A stretch of 64,000 nucleotides of DNA from Balamuthia mandrillaris (GCA_031835245.1 JAVKOQ010000140.1:1-64000); one strand, 5' to 3'; positions 11,288-24,552 are shown, counted from the first letter of the stretch. The notes: a model not told the origin generated them from the letters alone. Program-made: numbers and translations.

Positions 11288-12971
11288 TTACTCTTCGAAA
11301 AGATAAAGTTGAGGAGTTGATGGTGGGGCAGGCTCTGCTTGCGATAAATAGTTTCGTCTTCTCTTTGCTTGGATGATCTTTCGAAGTACCTGATCCTTGT
11401 ACTCGTCTTCATCTTCCTCTTTTGCCTCTGCTACCGCTCTTTGTCTTTTCTTAGTTTCCTCCATCTTTCGGTTTTGTTGGAGTTCGTTTTCTTCTTTCTC
11501 CTCTTGTTCTTCTTCTCGTATCTGGCGTAGTGTTTCTGTTGTTTCTTTCTTCCAAGAAGAAGTGACAGCATCCAGTTTTGCAGAAAGGCGACGTGAAAGT
11601 TGAGTGATTTGTTGGTTGAGTCTGTCTTTCATTTGCTGATGTGCTTTTTCCATATTCTTCTCGCAAATTTCTTTCCACTCGAGACAAAGCATCTCTTGAT
11701 AAGCTAAGATCTCTTCCAATGTTCGTTTTCTCTCCTTAGCGAGAGATTGTTTGATGTTTGCGACCTTATCAAGTCTCTTACCCATCTTCAAAATATAGTT
11801 AGCTACGTTGAAAAGACAATGAACGAGGGAAGAGGAAGAAGACAAAATAGTACTTCGTTCAATTCATTCTTAACACATCCACGTAGCTCCTCGAAAGATT
11901 GCGTTATAAGAAGACTAAGCGACTCATTGCATTTTGTTGGGTCGTCTGTTGACATAAGTTGAAAGAAAGTTGTGTTCAGAGAGAACATCAAGGAGAGAGA
12001 GAGAACAAAGAGAAGAGAGACAATCACATTGAGAAACTATAGATTGGGCGAACTCCTTGTTAGCGATCATTTCTTCTTGGAAAGTAGTCCTAATGGAATC
12101 CATTTCTTTTCGCAGTAGCGAAAGTTCTTGAGTGACAGCAAAGTTCATTGCTTCCAAGGCTTGCAAAACCCTCGACCTCATCTCATTGTCTGCGTTGTCT
12201 TGTGAAAGCAAAGCGAGTGAGACCAGAATTATAAAAAAGGGAATTAAGTTTAACTGACCTTTGGCCACATCTGCAACAGCTTTTCTGCACTCCTGAAGCT
12301 GATCTCTGATGAAGGTGAGCTTAAAAGCTTAGCTCACGTAAGAGAGAAAGAGAAAGAGAAACGACGAAAGAGAAAGAGAACGTGAAACAGAAAGAGAAAC
12401 GACGAAAGAGAGGGAGAGAGAACTAAACCGTGGGAGGACGCAATGATCACTACCTTGGAGGTTTCTTGATAACTTCTTGCCAACTGCAGGGCAGCGCCCG
12501 CACAATATCATCTGCTCTTTGGCTAGGCGGGTTCCAGGAAAGAGGTCTTGCTGCACACGAGTAGTGATGGCCACCACCAACCATTTTGGGTTCCAGAGAG
12601 GGATCACTCGACGAGGGTTTGGCTATTTCTCTGCAAGGACGAAGGATAAACACACGAGAAAATGAACGAAAGGAAGCATCAGCTGAACGAGGTCAGGAAC
12701 AAAACGAGAGCAACAACGAGAGAATGCAAAGGAACAACAGTTGACAAAGGACACACGTGTGTCCTAACGGAAATGGAGAAGAAGCAAGAGGCTGTTACCG
12801 CGTCGTTGTAGCTCCTCCAGAATAAGCGCGAGCAGCCGTAGCCCCCGTAATCATCGGATCGAACAGCTCGCTGTTTGTCGCCACGTTCACCAGCCTCATG
12901 CTCGAAGCAGAAGAGAGCAACGCGGAGGCAGAGGTCGTCGCACCGGGAGGGCCACCCCGCAGAGGAAACAT
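11288..12971 (-). CDS. coiled-coil protein, unknown function
   Basis: Seven exons are proposed (12971-12799, 12630-12582, 12483-12454, 12319-12259, 12198-12028, 11945-11854, 11785-11288), giving 357 residues with every junction in phase. The first 75 residues are Ala/Ser/Gly-rich; the rest is charged and heptad-like (LTFIRDQLQECRKAVADVAK, then MNFAVTQELSLLRKEMDSI), ending in a long Glu/Gln/Lys helix and the tail PSTPQLYLFEE. Exons 4-7 are well supported because each junction continues the coiled coil. Exons 2 and 3 are less sure, since alternative frames stay open there. No enzymatic motif is visible; a structural or adaptor role is only a guess. Confidence 0.65.
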
Positions 12972-13738
12972 GCTACCCGTTCTCCGTCCCTTCCTTGCTG
13001 GATTTCCGTGCTAAATGAATGAAAGACAGCACTACACGAAACGTAGCAGCAAAGCATTTGCATGCTGGCGTGCGCTACCGATTTCACTACTCGCAACCCC
13101 GCTCACCTGTCGTGACGACACAAGCTTTTTTTTTTTGCTGTCCACAAAAAACAAATTCAATTCAATTCAATTGTTTGTTTGCCAGGGCACTTGGTGTATG
13201 ATTGGTTGAACGGGTAAAAAAACTTGGCCAAACCAACCAATGACATCCCGCCGATCAAACGACGTGGCACATTCTTGACATTCTTTCGAGATTTGGTGCA
13301 GATCGATAATTTTCTTGAAATTAAATTCGAACAAAAAAAATTTCGTTTCTGAATGAAAAATAAAAATAAAGAAGAACCGAAAAGGAGGAGGCGCCAGGAC
13401 CAAGAACTCCCACCACCCACCCACCCACCCACTATTGTTTTTTTTTTCCTGCTGCTCTCTTTTTTTTCTCATATCCCTTTCCTGAAGTGCGAGAGGGGGA
13501 TTTTTATTGTTGGCCAGGGAAGAAAGACGCGTTACCTTATTATTGGCCCCACTACGTTTTTTTTTTTTCGATTCGAACTTCATCATTATTTTTTTTATTG
13601 TAAACTCCTTGGGAGACTCATCCTCCCCCCTGATTTCATCTGCCGCACCGTTTGCGTTTTTTAAGTTTGTATCTATTTTTTTCTTTTATTTTTGACGGCG
13701 CCAAACGAAAACAAACATAAAAACCACAAAAGAAAAAA
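12972..13738. other. divergent promoter region, 767 bp
   Basis: It separates the minus-strand coiled-coil gene from the plus-strand LIM kinase. It contains a CAATT repeat near 13155, a run of CCCA units near 13415 and several T tracts. No RNA gene or coding exon is seen. Confidence 0.5.
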
Positions 13739-16438
13739 ATGTTAAAAGGAAGCAACAAAACTGCTTCCTCTACTTCTTCTATACCCGCCGGCCCGCTTCG
13801 TTGTGCCGGCTGTTCTCAACTCATCGACACGGCCGCCAACAAGTCTGCCAACAACAAAGACCAACAGCAACAACCGCAGCCGACGGTGGTGATGGCTCTG
13901 GGCAAGGCCTGGCACAGCGACCACTTTGTGTGCTACCAGTGCGAGCGGCCCATTGTCAAGAACTTCACCAACGTGGACGGCGAGCCGCATTGTAACCGGT
14001 GCACTAGGGCCATCGTTGCTGCCCTCGGCTCCGTACAAAAGAATGGAGAGACTTATTTTCGAAGGTTTTTCCCTCTTCATTCTTTCCTTTTCTCCCTTTC
14101 CTGCTTTCTGCTCTTTGCTCTTTTCTCTTTTCTTCTCTCTATTCTCTTTTCTCTTCCCTCTTCTCTGTTGCCTCCATTTCTTTCCTATCTCACAAGAAAT
14201 ACAAAAATTACAGTCTGAACCAGAGCTTACAGAGCAGTTTGACCAACCTCAAACTCGACAAAGAATTGAGTGGAGTGCTTCAGGAGATTCGACAGCAAAA
14301 GGGCGAAACACCTGAGGCCAAAGAAGATCAACTGGAAGTACTGGTGGAGAACATATTGCATACTGATCCTCAAGGTCACTTAAAACTTTCGCGAGAGAGA
14401 GAGAGAGAGAGAGGGATTAAGAGCGTTTTTAAAGTCAATACTCAAAGATACCTAAAAACAAAACAGAGTTGAGAAAGGGCAAAGCAAAGGCTTTCATCCA
14501 ACAGATCCAAGGAGCAGAGGATGCCTCTCCACCCCAAGAAGAGAAAGGCAAACGCAGCGTGCGACGTAACGCAAAGACAAAGTTGCTTCTTATTTTATCG
14601 CGTGTCTCCCGTGTTTGGGAAGGAATTGTACGCTCTCTCTCCCTTTCCACTTTACTCTCCATTTGCTAATATGAATCTGTAGGAATATTGTGAGCAAAGT
14701 TTGAGAGGAGCATCTGTAGAACAAGAACGAATTAAGTCTGCAAGACGAAACCAGTCTCAATCATCCAATCCTATTCGCGAGATAGAGGCTATGTAAGACA
14801 TTCCTCTCTTTTTTCTCTGTCATTTTCAACATAAATTTTTCTCTGCGACTAATACTGCTCCACTTATTCTTGTGGCTTTATATTTAATTAATAGTGTGCA
14901 GAGACAAAGCCCAGAAAACTTTTTATTGTGTAGAATATGCGAACGGCGGATAGCTTTGGCGGTCGTCAAGGAGCACTCCTGCGAGTGCATGGAAGTACGA
15001 AACTGTGCCATGAAAGCATATGAATGTGATCGTAAATTACGCAGAGTACGTAATCACGTCTTGCTACTACCCTTTTTCTGTTTATCACGGTCTTCTTTAA
15101 TTCGAAAGAAGAAAAGGCCAGCCCTGCAGTTCTAACAAAACAATGATATTATTTCTTAAGTTGGTGGAACGCCTTGTAGATAAGGTTTTTGGCGCTTCAG
15201 ATGAAGGAGAGAGCCCAGGAGTGCTCAGTCCTTCTTTGCCAGCATCGCCGCCTGGGTCGCCCATGCGCCGGCCCTACACTTCAAGCTTAAAGGCTCTGCT
15301 CAGCACTGATGAGCAAAAGATATTACACAAATTGGAAGAAATCATCAAAAAGTACTTTCTTTCCTTCTGTCTTTCTTTTCATCTTCTCTTTTTCTTCTTC
15401 TCATTTGTTTAGATGTATCATTTAACTTATTTCTACTTTAGAGCGATCACTATTTGGCATTCGATTGACGCTTTAGGTGCCATCAAAAAAACAGTTCTTG
15501 ATTTACGGTTTGTGCACTTACTCGTTCTCGTTTCTCTTTATTTAACTTATTCTGTCACGTTACAGGATAACTGAAAAATCTCCTTTTTATGGAGTAACTC
15601 AAGAGATGTTGGGTTATATTGAAAAGAAGATCAAAGCCTTCCAAACTGCACATCAACTACCCAAAACCACCATTCCATTTTCCTCACCCAACCTTTCACC
15701 AACACAACAAACAATCGAATGCATGCTCTCTCATAGAGACGTATTGAATCTTAGCATCAAAGACTTTGAAATATTGAAACCTATTACGAGAGGAGGTTAC
15801 GCTCGTGTCTATGTTGCCAAGAAGAAAAAGACTGGCGATATTTATGCCATCAAAGTCATGTCGAAAAGTACGAGTCCCTCTCCTGTACTACATCAGTTTC
15901 TATTTCTTTTTCCTTTTTTTTAAGCTTTACTTTTGCTTTACTATTGCAAATTTTTAATTTCTTTACTTATTGCAACAACGCAGCCGAAATGATCAAAAAG
16001 AACCAGGTAGATAGGATCAAAGTAGAACGTCAGATCCTCTCTTCCATCCACAATCCCTTCCTCGTTAAGCTCTACTATTCTTTCCACTCTCGAAGAAATC
16101 TGTATCTCGTGATGGAATACATTCGAGGCGGAGATTGCTTTGCCTTGTTGGAGAGCATGGGTGCCCTGCCGGAGGAAATGGCCAAAGCGTATATAGCAGA
16201 GACTGCGATGGCCTTGGAGTATCTTCATGGGCTTGGCATTGTACACCGTGACATTAAGGTAACACTACTCTTTTCCTTCACAACAACAGAGTAGAGAGGA
16301 GATAGTAGAGAGCAGCGAGTGAATTGCTAAAACTATTCTTTATGTGACATAGCCGGACAATTTGTTGGTAACGGAGGAAGGTCATGTAAAATTAGTAGAC
16401 TTTGGATTAAGTCAAGCTGGCCTTTACCAAAGCAGTTC

Positions 16439-16473
<35 letters not shown>

Positions 16474-19400
16474 CTGTTGAAAACCAAATGATGTTCACTA
16501 CTTTCTATATTGTTTTCTACGATAATAGTAACGGGCGACGAAAGTCTAATCAGCTTAAGCAAAACCAGAACTCTTGTAGAATTCGATGAAGCTGAACGGG
16601 CAGCCTTTGGAACTAAGTACAGCAAGGACCTACCTTTGTTGCAACAACGCTATTCCATTGTCGGCACCCCTCATTATCTGGCTCCTGAGATTCTTCTTGG
16701 CACTGGCCATTGTATGTTATTTTCATTCTTTTTATTTCTCTGTGCGTTTTGCTTGTTTGAAATCTAATATCTCTCTCATTTAGCTTTCTCGGTGGATTGG
16801 TGGTCGTTGGGAGTGGTACTCTTTGAGTTTCTCACAGGATTGCCTCCATTTACTGGTGATGGTCCAGACGAAATATTTGCCAATATTTTGAACAGAGGTT
16901 TGTTTCTTCTTAATTTTCACTTGTTTATTTCATTCTGTCTTCTTTCTTCACCACGAAAACGAACAATCTCAACTGTTATGCCATTCAGATATTCGGTGGC
17001 CTCAAGATGATTCTCTGTCAGCAGAAGCGATAGACCTCATCGAACATTTGTTGGAAATGGATCCTACCAAGCGTTATTGTACTTTTTTTTTCTGCTTTTC
17101 TTAGCTTTTCTTCTGCAACTCACAATCAAACAAACATAAAAAGCTGCTGCTGAACTGAAGCAACATCCTTACTTTGCGGATACAGATTGGAACGATCTGT
17201 TAGCCAAAAAAATGCCGTTCATACCAAAGTTACAAAGCGAGGATGACACACGTTACTTTGAAGGTTTGTGAGTGTTCTTTTTCCAACAAAAACTAAACCA
17301 AAAATCAAACGAGCCGAAAAAACAACTTACCTGACTTTTTTTTCCCTGGAATAAAGGACGAAAAGGAAACTTTGAATTATCAGCATCGATGATTGCGGAT
17401 GACATGGAAGCAGCAAGAGCTGAAGACATGTACACAAGCAGAGATGGCACTTTACGCATTCGCGGTTATAGTACCATAGCAGGGCATGATGCGGAAGATT
17501 TGATCTTTGAGGGTTTCACCTCGACGCACACAACTAACTTGGAAGAGAAGAACCTTGTTGCGATGCACAACTCATCTTCTGCTGTACAACTCGAAAAACG
17601 AAACTTAGAGCTCGCCAATTCACCTGCGTCTTCTTCTTCTTCGGAGAAGGAAGATGAAGAGGAAGAGGAAGAGGAAGAAGGAGAGCGACGAGAAGAAGAA
17701 CAAGAAGGTAAACATAACAATTCACCAGAGAAAGTATCATCCACCAAAAAACAAAAGAAGGAGAAAAAGGAGAAAAAGGAGAAAAAGGAGAAGAAGGAAA
17801 AGAGCAACCGAAAGAGAAGCAAGTCTAAATCGGTGTTGTCAACTCTGTTCTCGAAAGCTACTTCCTCCGATTTGATATCACGACCTTCTTCTCCGCGTGG
17901 ACCCCGTAATCCTGAATCCTCTATACTTTCTATCTTTTCTTCTGGTTCTAAACACGAAGCCACAAAAGCAACTGCAACATCAACAGAGATTACATCACCA
18001 TCCTCCGAGCAAACACAACAATCTTCTTCTGAAAACTCTACAGATGCTCCTGCGGTGCGTGTTCGCAATACTGTTCAAATGCAACATGCAAATAACGAGA
18101 CTAAAAACAACGAAACCACTGCAAAAGAAAAAAAGACAAAGAAACAAGCGAAAGACAGCTCTACTTCTTCCTCTTCTGCAAATTGCCTCACCTCTTCCCC
18201 TTCTGCTACTACCAAAGCAAAGGAAACAAGTTCAACATCAGTCACTCCCAACTCAGCTCCTCCTCTTCTTTTACCGCACGGTCGAACCTCTTCAGTTCTT
18301 CATCGCAACCGCTCAGCCTCCACCTCACAGCCATCTGCTCCCTCTCCTCTCGGTCGCTCCTCCTCAAAACGTAACCTACGAGAAGGAAGCAGTAAATCGG
18401 ATATTGAAGAGGAAGAGGAAGAGGAAGAAGAACAACAAAGAACTCCAGCTCGCACAAAGACAAGTGGACACTCTCGTTCACACTCGTTGTCTCCATCCCG
18501 TGTGGCCACTCTTAGAAACGAAAATACTTCCCCTCCCCGTTCATCATCCTCATCCTCATCCTCATCTCCATCCCCATCTCCTTCGACGTCGACTTCGTCC
18601 AACTTTCCAACCCGTCGTAGAGATGCGTCTCCGCCCACTTTTATTCCTTACAAGAAACAAGTCGACTCTGTATCTCCGGCCAAACTTTTCATCACCACGT
18701 ATTCACCCACTGCTCGCCTTCCTTCCTCTCCTTCTTCCTCTCCTCCTTCTTCTCCTCCTTCTTCTCCGTCTGCCTCGGCAACTCCACCTCCACTTCCTCT
18801 TCCCTCTCCTTCTCCAACTCCATTCACAACTCCCGCTCAATCCACCTCCACCTCGCCTACCCACTCTCCTCCTCAATCCATTCCGACTTCTCCTCGCGGT
18901 CACAAAACTCCTTCTTTTCCTTCGTCTCCTTCTCTTCCTTCCTCTGCTCCTGCCTCCTTCCCCGGTCGAGTTTCCGTTGCAGCTCTTCAACAAAAGTTTG
19001 AGAGTTTAGCCGCCGCCCAACGGGCAAATGCTTCTTCGCCTTCTGCCAACAACTCCCAACAATTACAACGTTGCTTCTCTTCTTCTTCTCTGCCCTCCAA
19101 ATCCTCTTTAGTCGCCAAAGTGGTCGTCCCTAAGAAACAAGCTGCCTCTTCCTTACCTCACTCTGCCGCTCGCTTGAGAACCCCCAAGCCGCCCATCCCC
19201 ATTTGGATGACCCAACAACAGAGCGCATCCACCGTTGTCTCTCCTCTTTCCTCCTATTCGCTGACCAAGAGCCAGATGGAGTCGAATTCCTCTTCCTCCG
19301 CTTCTTCCTCGCGTCATCATCATCGAAACCGCTCGTCTTCCTCGCGTTCTTCCTCCCAACGAGAACAAAAAGAAGGGAGAGAGAGAGCGTCCTCGGAACC

Positions 19401-19518
19401 CTTTGTGAACAGCAACCTCCACAACAAGGCGGAGGAGGTGGACACCGCCGCGAGTGCCTCCGTCAAAGACAAACTTGCTTTCTTCAACAAAGCTTCTGCT
19501 TCTTCGTCCGCCCACTAA
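13739..19518 (+). CDS. LIM-domain AGC protein kinase of the IREH1/MAST/Rim15 group
   Basis: Fifteen exons from ATG 13739 to the stop at 19518 join in frame to 1497 residues. Residues ~20-90 form a LIM zinc domain ([20 protein letters not shown]). Helical linkers follow, then at ~258-295 a short zinc-finger-like module ([20 protein letters not shown]) as in plant IRE/IREH1 kinases. The kinase domain (~455-780) has [38 protein letters not shown], an insert in the activation segment, YLAPEIL and [14 protein letters not shown]; all catalytic residues are present. A Ser/Pro/Glu-rich tail of about 700 residues ends it. Related kinases act in nutrient signalling (Rim15), cell cycle (Greatwall/MASTL) or microtubule binding (MAST). 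The large last exon is compositionally biased but the frame is continuous. Confidence 0.92.
14394..14415 (+). repeat. (GA)n run in intron 2 of the LIM kinase
   Basis: A short GA run on the sense strand, the only intronic simple repeat in the window that I found to be purine-rich on the sense strand. Confidence 0.7.
16444..16471 (+). repeat. (CT)n run in a LIM-kinase intron
   Basis: CT dinucleotides on the sense strand just after the donor at 16435, in the intron that follows the DFG exon. Confidence 0.8.
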
Positions 19519-19745
19519 GTTTTATGTATGTACCCATTCTGTTTTTGTATTTTTTTTAAAGAAAACGCAAAATCTTAAAATTAAATCTTAAAATTAATTA
19601 GTAATGTATAATTATATAATGTTTAATTATATAATTAAATATTTGTTGCAGCTGTCTTCTTTGAAACTATTGAAAAACAAAAAAGTTTAGGAAAAAACTT
19701 CGGCATAGACGCCAGTCTTCGAGAAAAAAAAAACCGTTGTAGCGA

Positions 19746-22182
19746 ATGCAGCAGCCAAGACTCTCTCTCTCCTTCTTCTCCTTCTTCGCATTCACTTTTG
19801 CCCTTCTTCTCCTTCTGCTTCCTCTCCCTGCATGTCGGGGACGAACCGTCACGTGGAGAGAAGGGAGAAGCGGCCGCTGGAACGACCCCGCCAACTGGGA
19901 GCCCCAGGTGGTGCCCAGCACCAGCCAGGATCACGTCGACATCACCACAGCCGGGTCCTACGAGGTCGTTTTGGACTCTGCCTCGTTCGTGACGATTGGA
20001 AGCCTGGTGCTGGGTAACGACACTGCGATCAGCGGGACGCAAGAAATAATGTAACGCTTTTTTTTTTTCGGGCCTCTCTCTCTCTCTCCCTTTTGTTTCT
20101 TTTTTTAATGGTTTCGTTCGTTTTTTCAAACAACTTACATTTTCCTCTCTTTCTTTCTTGTTGTTTCTTCAAAAGTTATCCGACGTTATATTCTCTCGAC
20201 TCTTACCCGCTCGTAAGCCTTCGTCTCGTCGGCGCGTCTTACCTCTACGTCAAGAACTCGCTCACCATTCAACAAGGCGGTCTCCTCAACCTCCGCCCTT
20301 CTTTCACCCCATCCTCTTTGGAACGGCCCAAAGTGAGCGTGGAGCAACGGTTCGTAAACGAGGGAGGGATGGTGGTAGGCAATGGGGACATCTCTTGCAA
20401 AGACTTTACGAACGATGGACTGGTTTACAGTGCCTATTGGTTGGAGGAATGGGGCTTTGAGCCGTTTGAGGTTGGGCGGTTGGCGGTGGAGGCCTCTGCC
20501 TCGTTCTTGCAGAGCACCAGGGGTACATTGGCGGTGGATGTTGTTGGAGACATACCTGTGGTTGAACATGGAATGGTAAAGTAAGCACAAATGTGTAGGT
20601 TTGTGCTGACTTTTTTTTTAAACTTGGTAAAACACAATAACTATATCAGATAAACCTGTTTGGAAGCAGCCCAGAGTTAAGTGGGTATCTCAAGGCGTAC
20701 TTCTTTGACTCGGCAAATGAGACCGATGCTACGTATCAGGTCTTTTTTTCCTGACCTTATGCTTTGTTTACAGTTGAGTAACGGATGTGAATGCACGTTT
20801 GTGTTTTCTATGCTTTTTTGTTTTTATTTTTCTTAAACAATATGTGCAGGTGTTAACAACGGAACACCCGTTCACAACCATCAAAGGGTTGCAAGTGGAG
20901 TACGTGATAAAGGTATTCAACTCAGATATTGTAAGCAACAGAACCTGTACTCTCTTTCACCAGCCCTCATCCGCCTATTGTGCCAATGACACTCGCTGCA
21001 GTGAGCTGCCGCAAGAGGTGCTTGAACTATACACGTGTGAGCACCTGACAAACACCCGTCATCCCACCACGCTTTCGGGTGGATGCACTCAAGATTTGAA
21101 CTTTGGATTTTTACTTGGTACGTGAAGCGCATTTTTTCTTGTTCTTCTTGTTCCTCTTCTTCGTCTGGTTTTCTTTTCTTATTCATTGCGTTATGAAAAA
21201 AAAAAAGGTGCACCGGAAGCTCCAAGATGTGCTTGTGATAAAGGTTTTATCACGGATGGTTCAGAGTGCATTCCATGGTGCGAAGCTGGAACGGGTTGCT
21301 CTGATCATGGCGAGTGCGTCGCTGAAGAAGGAATAGAGCCATACTGCATCTGTTCTCCGGGATGGCAGGGAACCATTTGCAACATCGCGGATTGTCCAGG
21401 AACACCGGATTGCACGGGAAGAGGGCGTTGCAACACAGCCGTGTCTCCGGTGGAATGCCAGTGCATCGACCCTTTGTTGTGGGGTGGAGCTGCTTGCGAT
21501 GTTTGGGTTTCCAACAGCAGTCAACCGAATGGTGCGTTCCGTGGTTTCTTCTTTTCTTGCCCCTTCTCTCGTCATTTCTGTCTGTTGTCTTTGCACTCTC
21601 TTTTCTTTGTAGCTTTGTTCTTCTCTTTTCGTTTCCTTTGCTTTGCGTTTCTTTTCTTTTTCTTTTTCTTTTCTTAAAAAACTTTGTTACTTGTTGTTTT
21701 AGCAACAGGATGTCCCGTTGGAACAGGAGGTCTTGAATGCAGCGGTCACGGAGAATGTGTTTTAGGAGAAGATGACATTCCCGAATGTAGTTGTGAGGAC
21801 ATCTGGGAAGGCTCTGAGAATTGCGTTGGTTTGTGCCTTTTCTTTGTCTTTTGTTGTTCTTTTTTTTTTCTGTTTTTTGATGCTAATGTGAAAGAAACAA
21901 GGTCAATGCCCCAATGACTGTAATGGCAGAGGAGAATGTATAGTAACAGGAGAAGCTCCTGTGTGCGACTGCGAGTGGGAGTGGCAAGGCGATTCTTGCT
22001 CTGAAGCCAGGTTCGAAGAGGATGACGATGCGGATGAACAGGAGAAGATCGTCATTGGCACCGTCGTTTCCAGCGTTGTTGTTTTGTTTGCCGTTGTTGC
22101 TGTGATTGGCTTTGTGGTGTACAAAAAAAGGAGAGAGAACATCAAGTTGCGAACAAGGTCCAACTCTGCCGTCAACTTTTAA
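19746..22182 (+). CDS. type I membrane protein with EGF-like modules, copy 1
   Basis: Starts with a signal peptide (hydrophobic run [13 protein letters not shown]). The N-terminal domain carries SGRWNDPANWEP and a beta-rich region like that of secreted beta-helix proteins. Exon 1 is 19746-20050 and exon 2 20176-20575. Later exons supply INLFG..., a segment with a conserved Cys pair, then three EGF-like modules (CSDHGECVAEEGIEPYCICS, CSGHGECVLGEDDIPECSC, CNGRGECIVTGEAPVCDC). An acidic stretch, one transmembrane helix (IVIGTVVSSVVVLFAVVAVI) and a basic tail (KKRRENIKLRTRS) follow. It looks like a surface receptor or adhesin; the ligand is unknown. It is followed 125 bp downstream by a paralogue with the same exon order. 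Confidence 0.85.
21333..21522 (+). repeat. 190-bp tract identical to 23759-23948
   Basis: Every base from ATAGAGCCATACTGC to CCAACAGCAGTC matches the downstream paralogue at an offset of 2426. After one mismatch a further 15 bases agree, running into the intron. The flanks are clearly diverged. Confidence 0.95.
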
Positions 22183-22307
22183 TACATCCCTTTGCATTCG
22201 CTTTGGCTATGTGACCGCGAAACTCCTCTCTCTTCTCTTTCTCTCCGCGTGCCAGTTGCATAATTAAAGCAATTTTCTCTCATAGTAGTATTGATAGGGG
22301 AAGAAGG

Positions 22308-24201
22308 ATGCGGCTCGCTTTGTTTTCGGTAGTTTGGCTGCTTCTTCTCCTTGTTCAGTGCGAAGAAAGTTGGCAAAGAGTAATCGAGTGGAGGGCAGCA
22401 AGAAGCGGGTCATGGAACGACCCACAGAATTGGGAGCCGTCTGTAGTGCCAGGAACCAGCCAGGACGACGTTCGCATCGTGAAAGCCGGTTCCTACGAAG
22501 TTACTTTGGACTCTTCTTTTGTGACGATACGCAGTCTTCTTCTCGGGAACCAGACTTCACACTACTCAAACGACTCTCAGATAATGTACGGTTACCTTCA
22601 CATTCAAGTTCACGTTGCTGTTATTCTCGTTCTTCTTACCTTTGTTTGCCAAAAAGTTTTCCAACGTTATCCATGCTGGATGACCAGCCATGGCTGAGCC
22701 TCCGCTTGGAAGGAGGCTCATTCCTTTTCGCCCAAAACTCCGTCACCATTTTGCCTGGTGCTTTATTGAACCTTCGTCCCTCCTTTTGGCCTTCTTCTTC
22801 CTCCTCTTTGCAAGTGGAACGACCCAAGTTGAGCGTTGGAGGAGAACTTTTGAACGAGGGATGGATCGTGGGTAATGCTGACATTACAGGCAAAGACATA
22901 AACAACAGCGGAGTACTTTATAGCGCGAACTGGTTGGAGGAATGGGGCTACGAACCGCTCATTGGAGGGCTTGTTGTGGAATGTTCTTCTGCGTTTGTGC
23001 AAACTGAGGAAGGGGTCATGGCGGTGGACATTGCTGCTCTTGACTACGGAAAGGTTGGTATAACTTGCTATCCGCTCCGGTTGTTTGTGTCCTATGGTGG
23101 TTGTTTACTGACAGCCTGTGGTGAGTGCAGATCACCTTGTTTGGATGCAGTCCTGTGTTGCATGGGTTGTTCCAGGCTTATCTTCTTCCGACAGTTCAAA
23201 CCACTGACGCGCCAGTCTACCAGGTACACTTCCTTTCTCTGTGGCTTTCCTTACTGCTTGGCTTCTCTCCTTCAATCTAAACGGTATCAACAGGTGTTTT
23301 CCAGCGAGAAAGCCATTAAAGAACAACAATGGGGCGTTGCGCCCTCCCAAATAAAGGGCGTTGCTCCGTCTGTAGTGAGCTACGAGTCTTGTGTGCTCTA
23401 CCACAACTCATCCTCGTCCCACTGCGCCGATGATACGAGATGCAACCAGCTGCCAGAAGAAGTATTTGAACAGTATTCTTGCACCGGTCTAGCAACTGAA
23501 ATGGGCGCCGCCCCAAATACCTGTAGCCAGGACGTTAACTTTGGCATCCTTCTCGTAGGTACTGTGGTTGTTATAGAGTGTGGGAGAGTCTTACTTCATG
23601 GCTCACCTCAAAATAAAAAAAAACAAGGTGCGGAATCCACAGGAGACCCATGCAGCTGCATCCCAGGGTACGTCTATTTACAAAACGATGGGTGTGCTCC
23701 GTGGTGCATCATTGGAGAGGGTTGTTCTGGACATGGCGAGTGCATCGTGGAAGCTGGGATAGAGCCATACTGCATCTGTTCTCCGGGATGGCAGGGAACC
23801 ATTTGCAACATCGCGGATTGTCCAGGAACACCGGATTGCACGGGAAGAGGGCGTTGCAACACAGCCGTGTCTCCGGTGGAATGCCAGTGCATCGACCCTT
23901 TGTTGTGGGGTGGAGCTGCTTGCGATGTTTGGGTTTCCAACAGCAGTCGACCGAATGGTGCGTTGCGTTCTTTGTTATAGTTCTCGTTTATCCGCTTTGT
24001 TCTACAACATGATTTCTTCTTGCTCCTTTTTCAGCAACAGGATGCCCGGTTGGAACCGGAGGACAGGAGTGCAGCGGCCATGGCGAATGTACCGTTGATT
24101 ATGACGGCACGCCCCGTTGTGTCTGTGATCCTGTTTGGCAAGGATCAGTCAACTGCATTGGTATGTTTTTCTCCAGTTTTCACTCAGCTGCATAATTCCC
24201 G

Positions 24202-24241
<40 letters not shown>

Positions 24242-24552
24242 TCCCCTCTCTGTGTTGACCGCTCACAAAACCAAAAGGGCAATGCCCAGAGGGCTGTAAC
24301 GGCAGAGGGGATTGCATCCTAACGGGAGAAGCGCCGACATGCGACTGCGAATGGGAGTGGCAGGGAGCTTCTTGCTCCGAAGCCAGATTTCAGGAGGACG
24401 ACGAAGATGAAGAAGAACAACGGAAGATCATCATTGGCACCGTCGTTTCTAGCATTGCAGTGTTGGCGGTGGTGGCGCTGGTTATTGGTATTGTGGTGGT
24501 GAGAAGAAGAAGAGAACTAGACATAAGAGGGCGGCAAGCAGTCAACTATTAA
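22308..24552 (+). CDS. type I membrane protein with EGF-like modules, copy 2
   Basis: Tandem paralogue of the preceding gene with the same domain order: signal peptide (MRLALFSVVWLLLLLVQC), SGSWNDPQNWEP domain, middle region with ITLFGCSPVLHG created by splicing, EGF-like modules (CSGHGECIVEAGIEPYCICS, CSGHGECTVDYDGTPRCVC, CNGRGDCILTGEAPTCDC), acidic stretch, membrane helix (IIIGTVVSSIAVLAVVALVI) and a short basic tail ending in AVNY. Most of the protein differs clearly from copy 1, but one EGF exon is nearly identical at the DNA level. The stop lies only 35 bp from that of the convergent SPRING1-like gene. Role inferred as a cell-surface protein. Confidence 0.85.
23759..23948 (+). repeat. 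190-bp tract identical to 21333-21522
   Basis: Partner of the tract in copy 1. It encodes the EGF-like segment beginning IEPYCICSPGWQGTICNIAD and ends at the exon border. Confidence 0.95.
24204..24238 (+). repeat. (CT)n run in an intron of EGF copy 2
   Basis: CT dinucleotides on the sense strand, upstream of the acceptor CCAAAAG near 24279. Confidence 0.85.

Noticed and set aside
17897-19009. 370-residue Leu/Pro-rich frame on the plus strand
   Set aside because: Shadow frame of the Ser/Pro-rich last exon of the LIM kinase.
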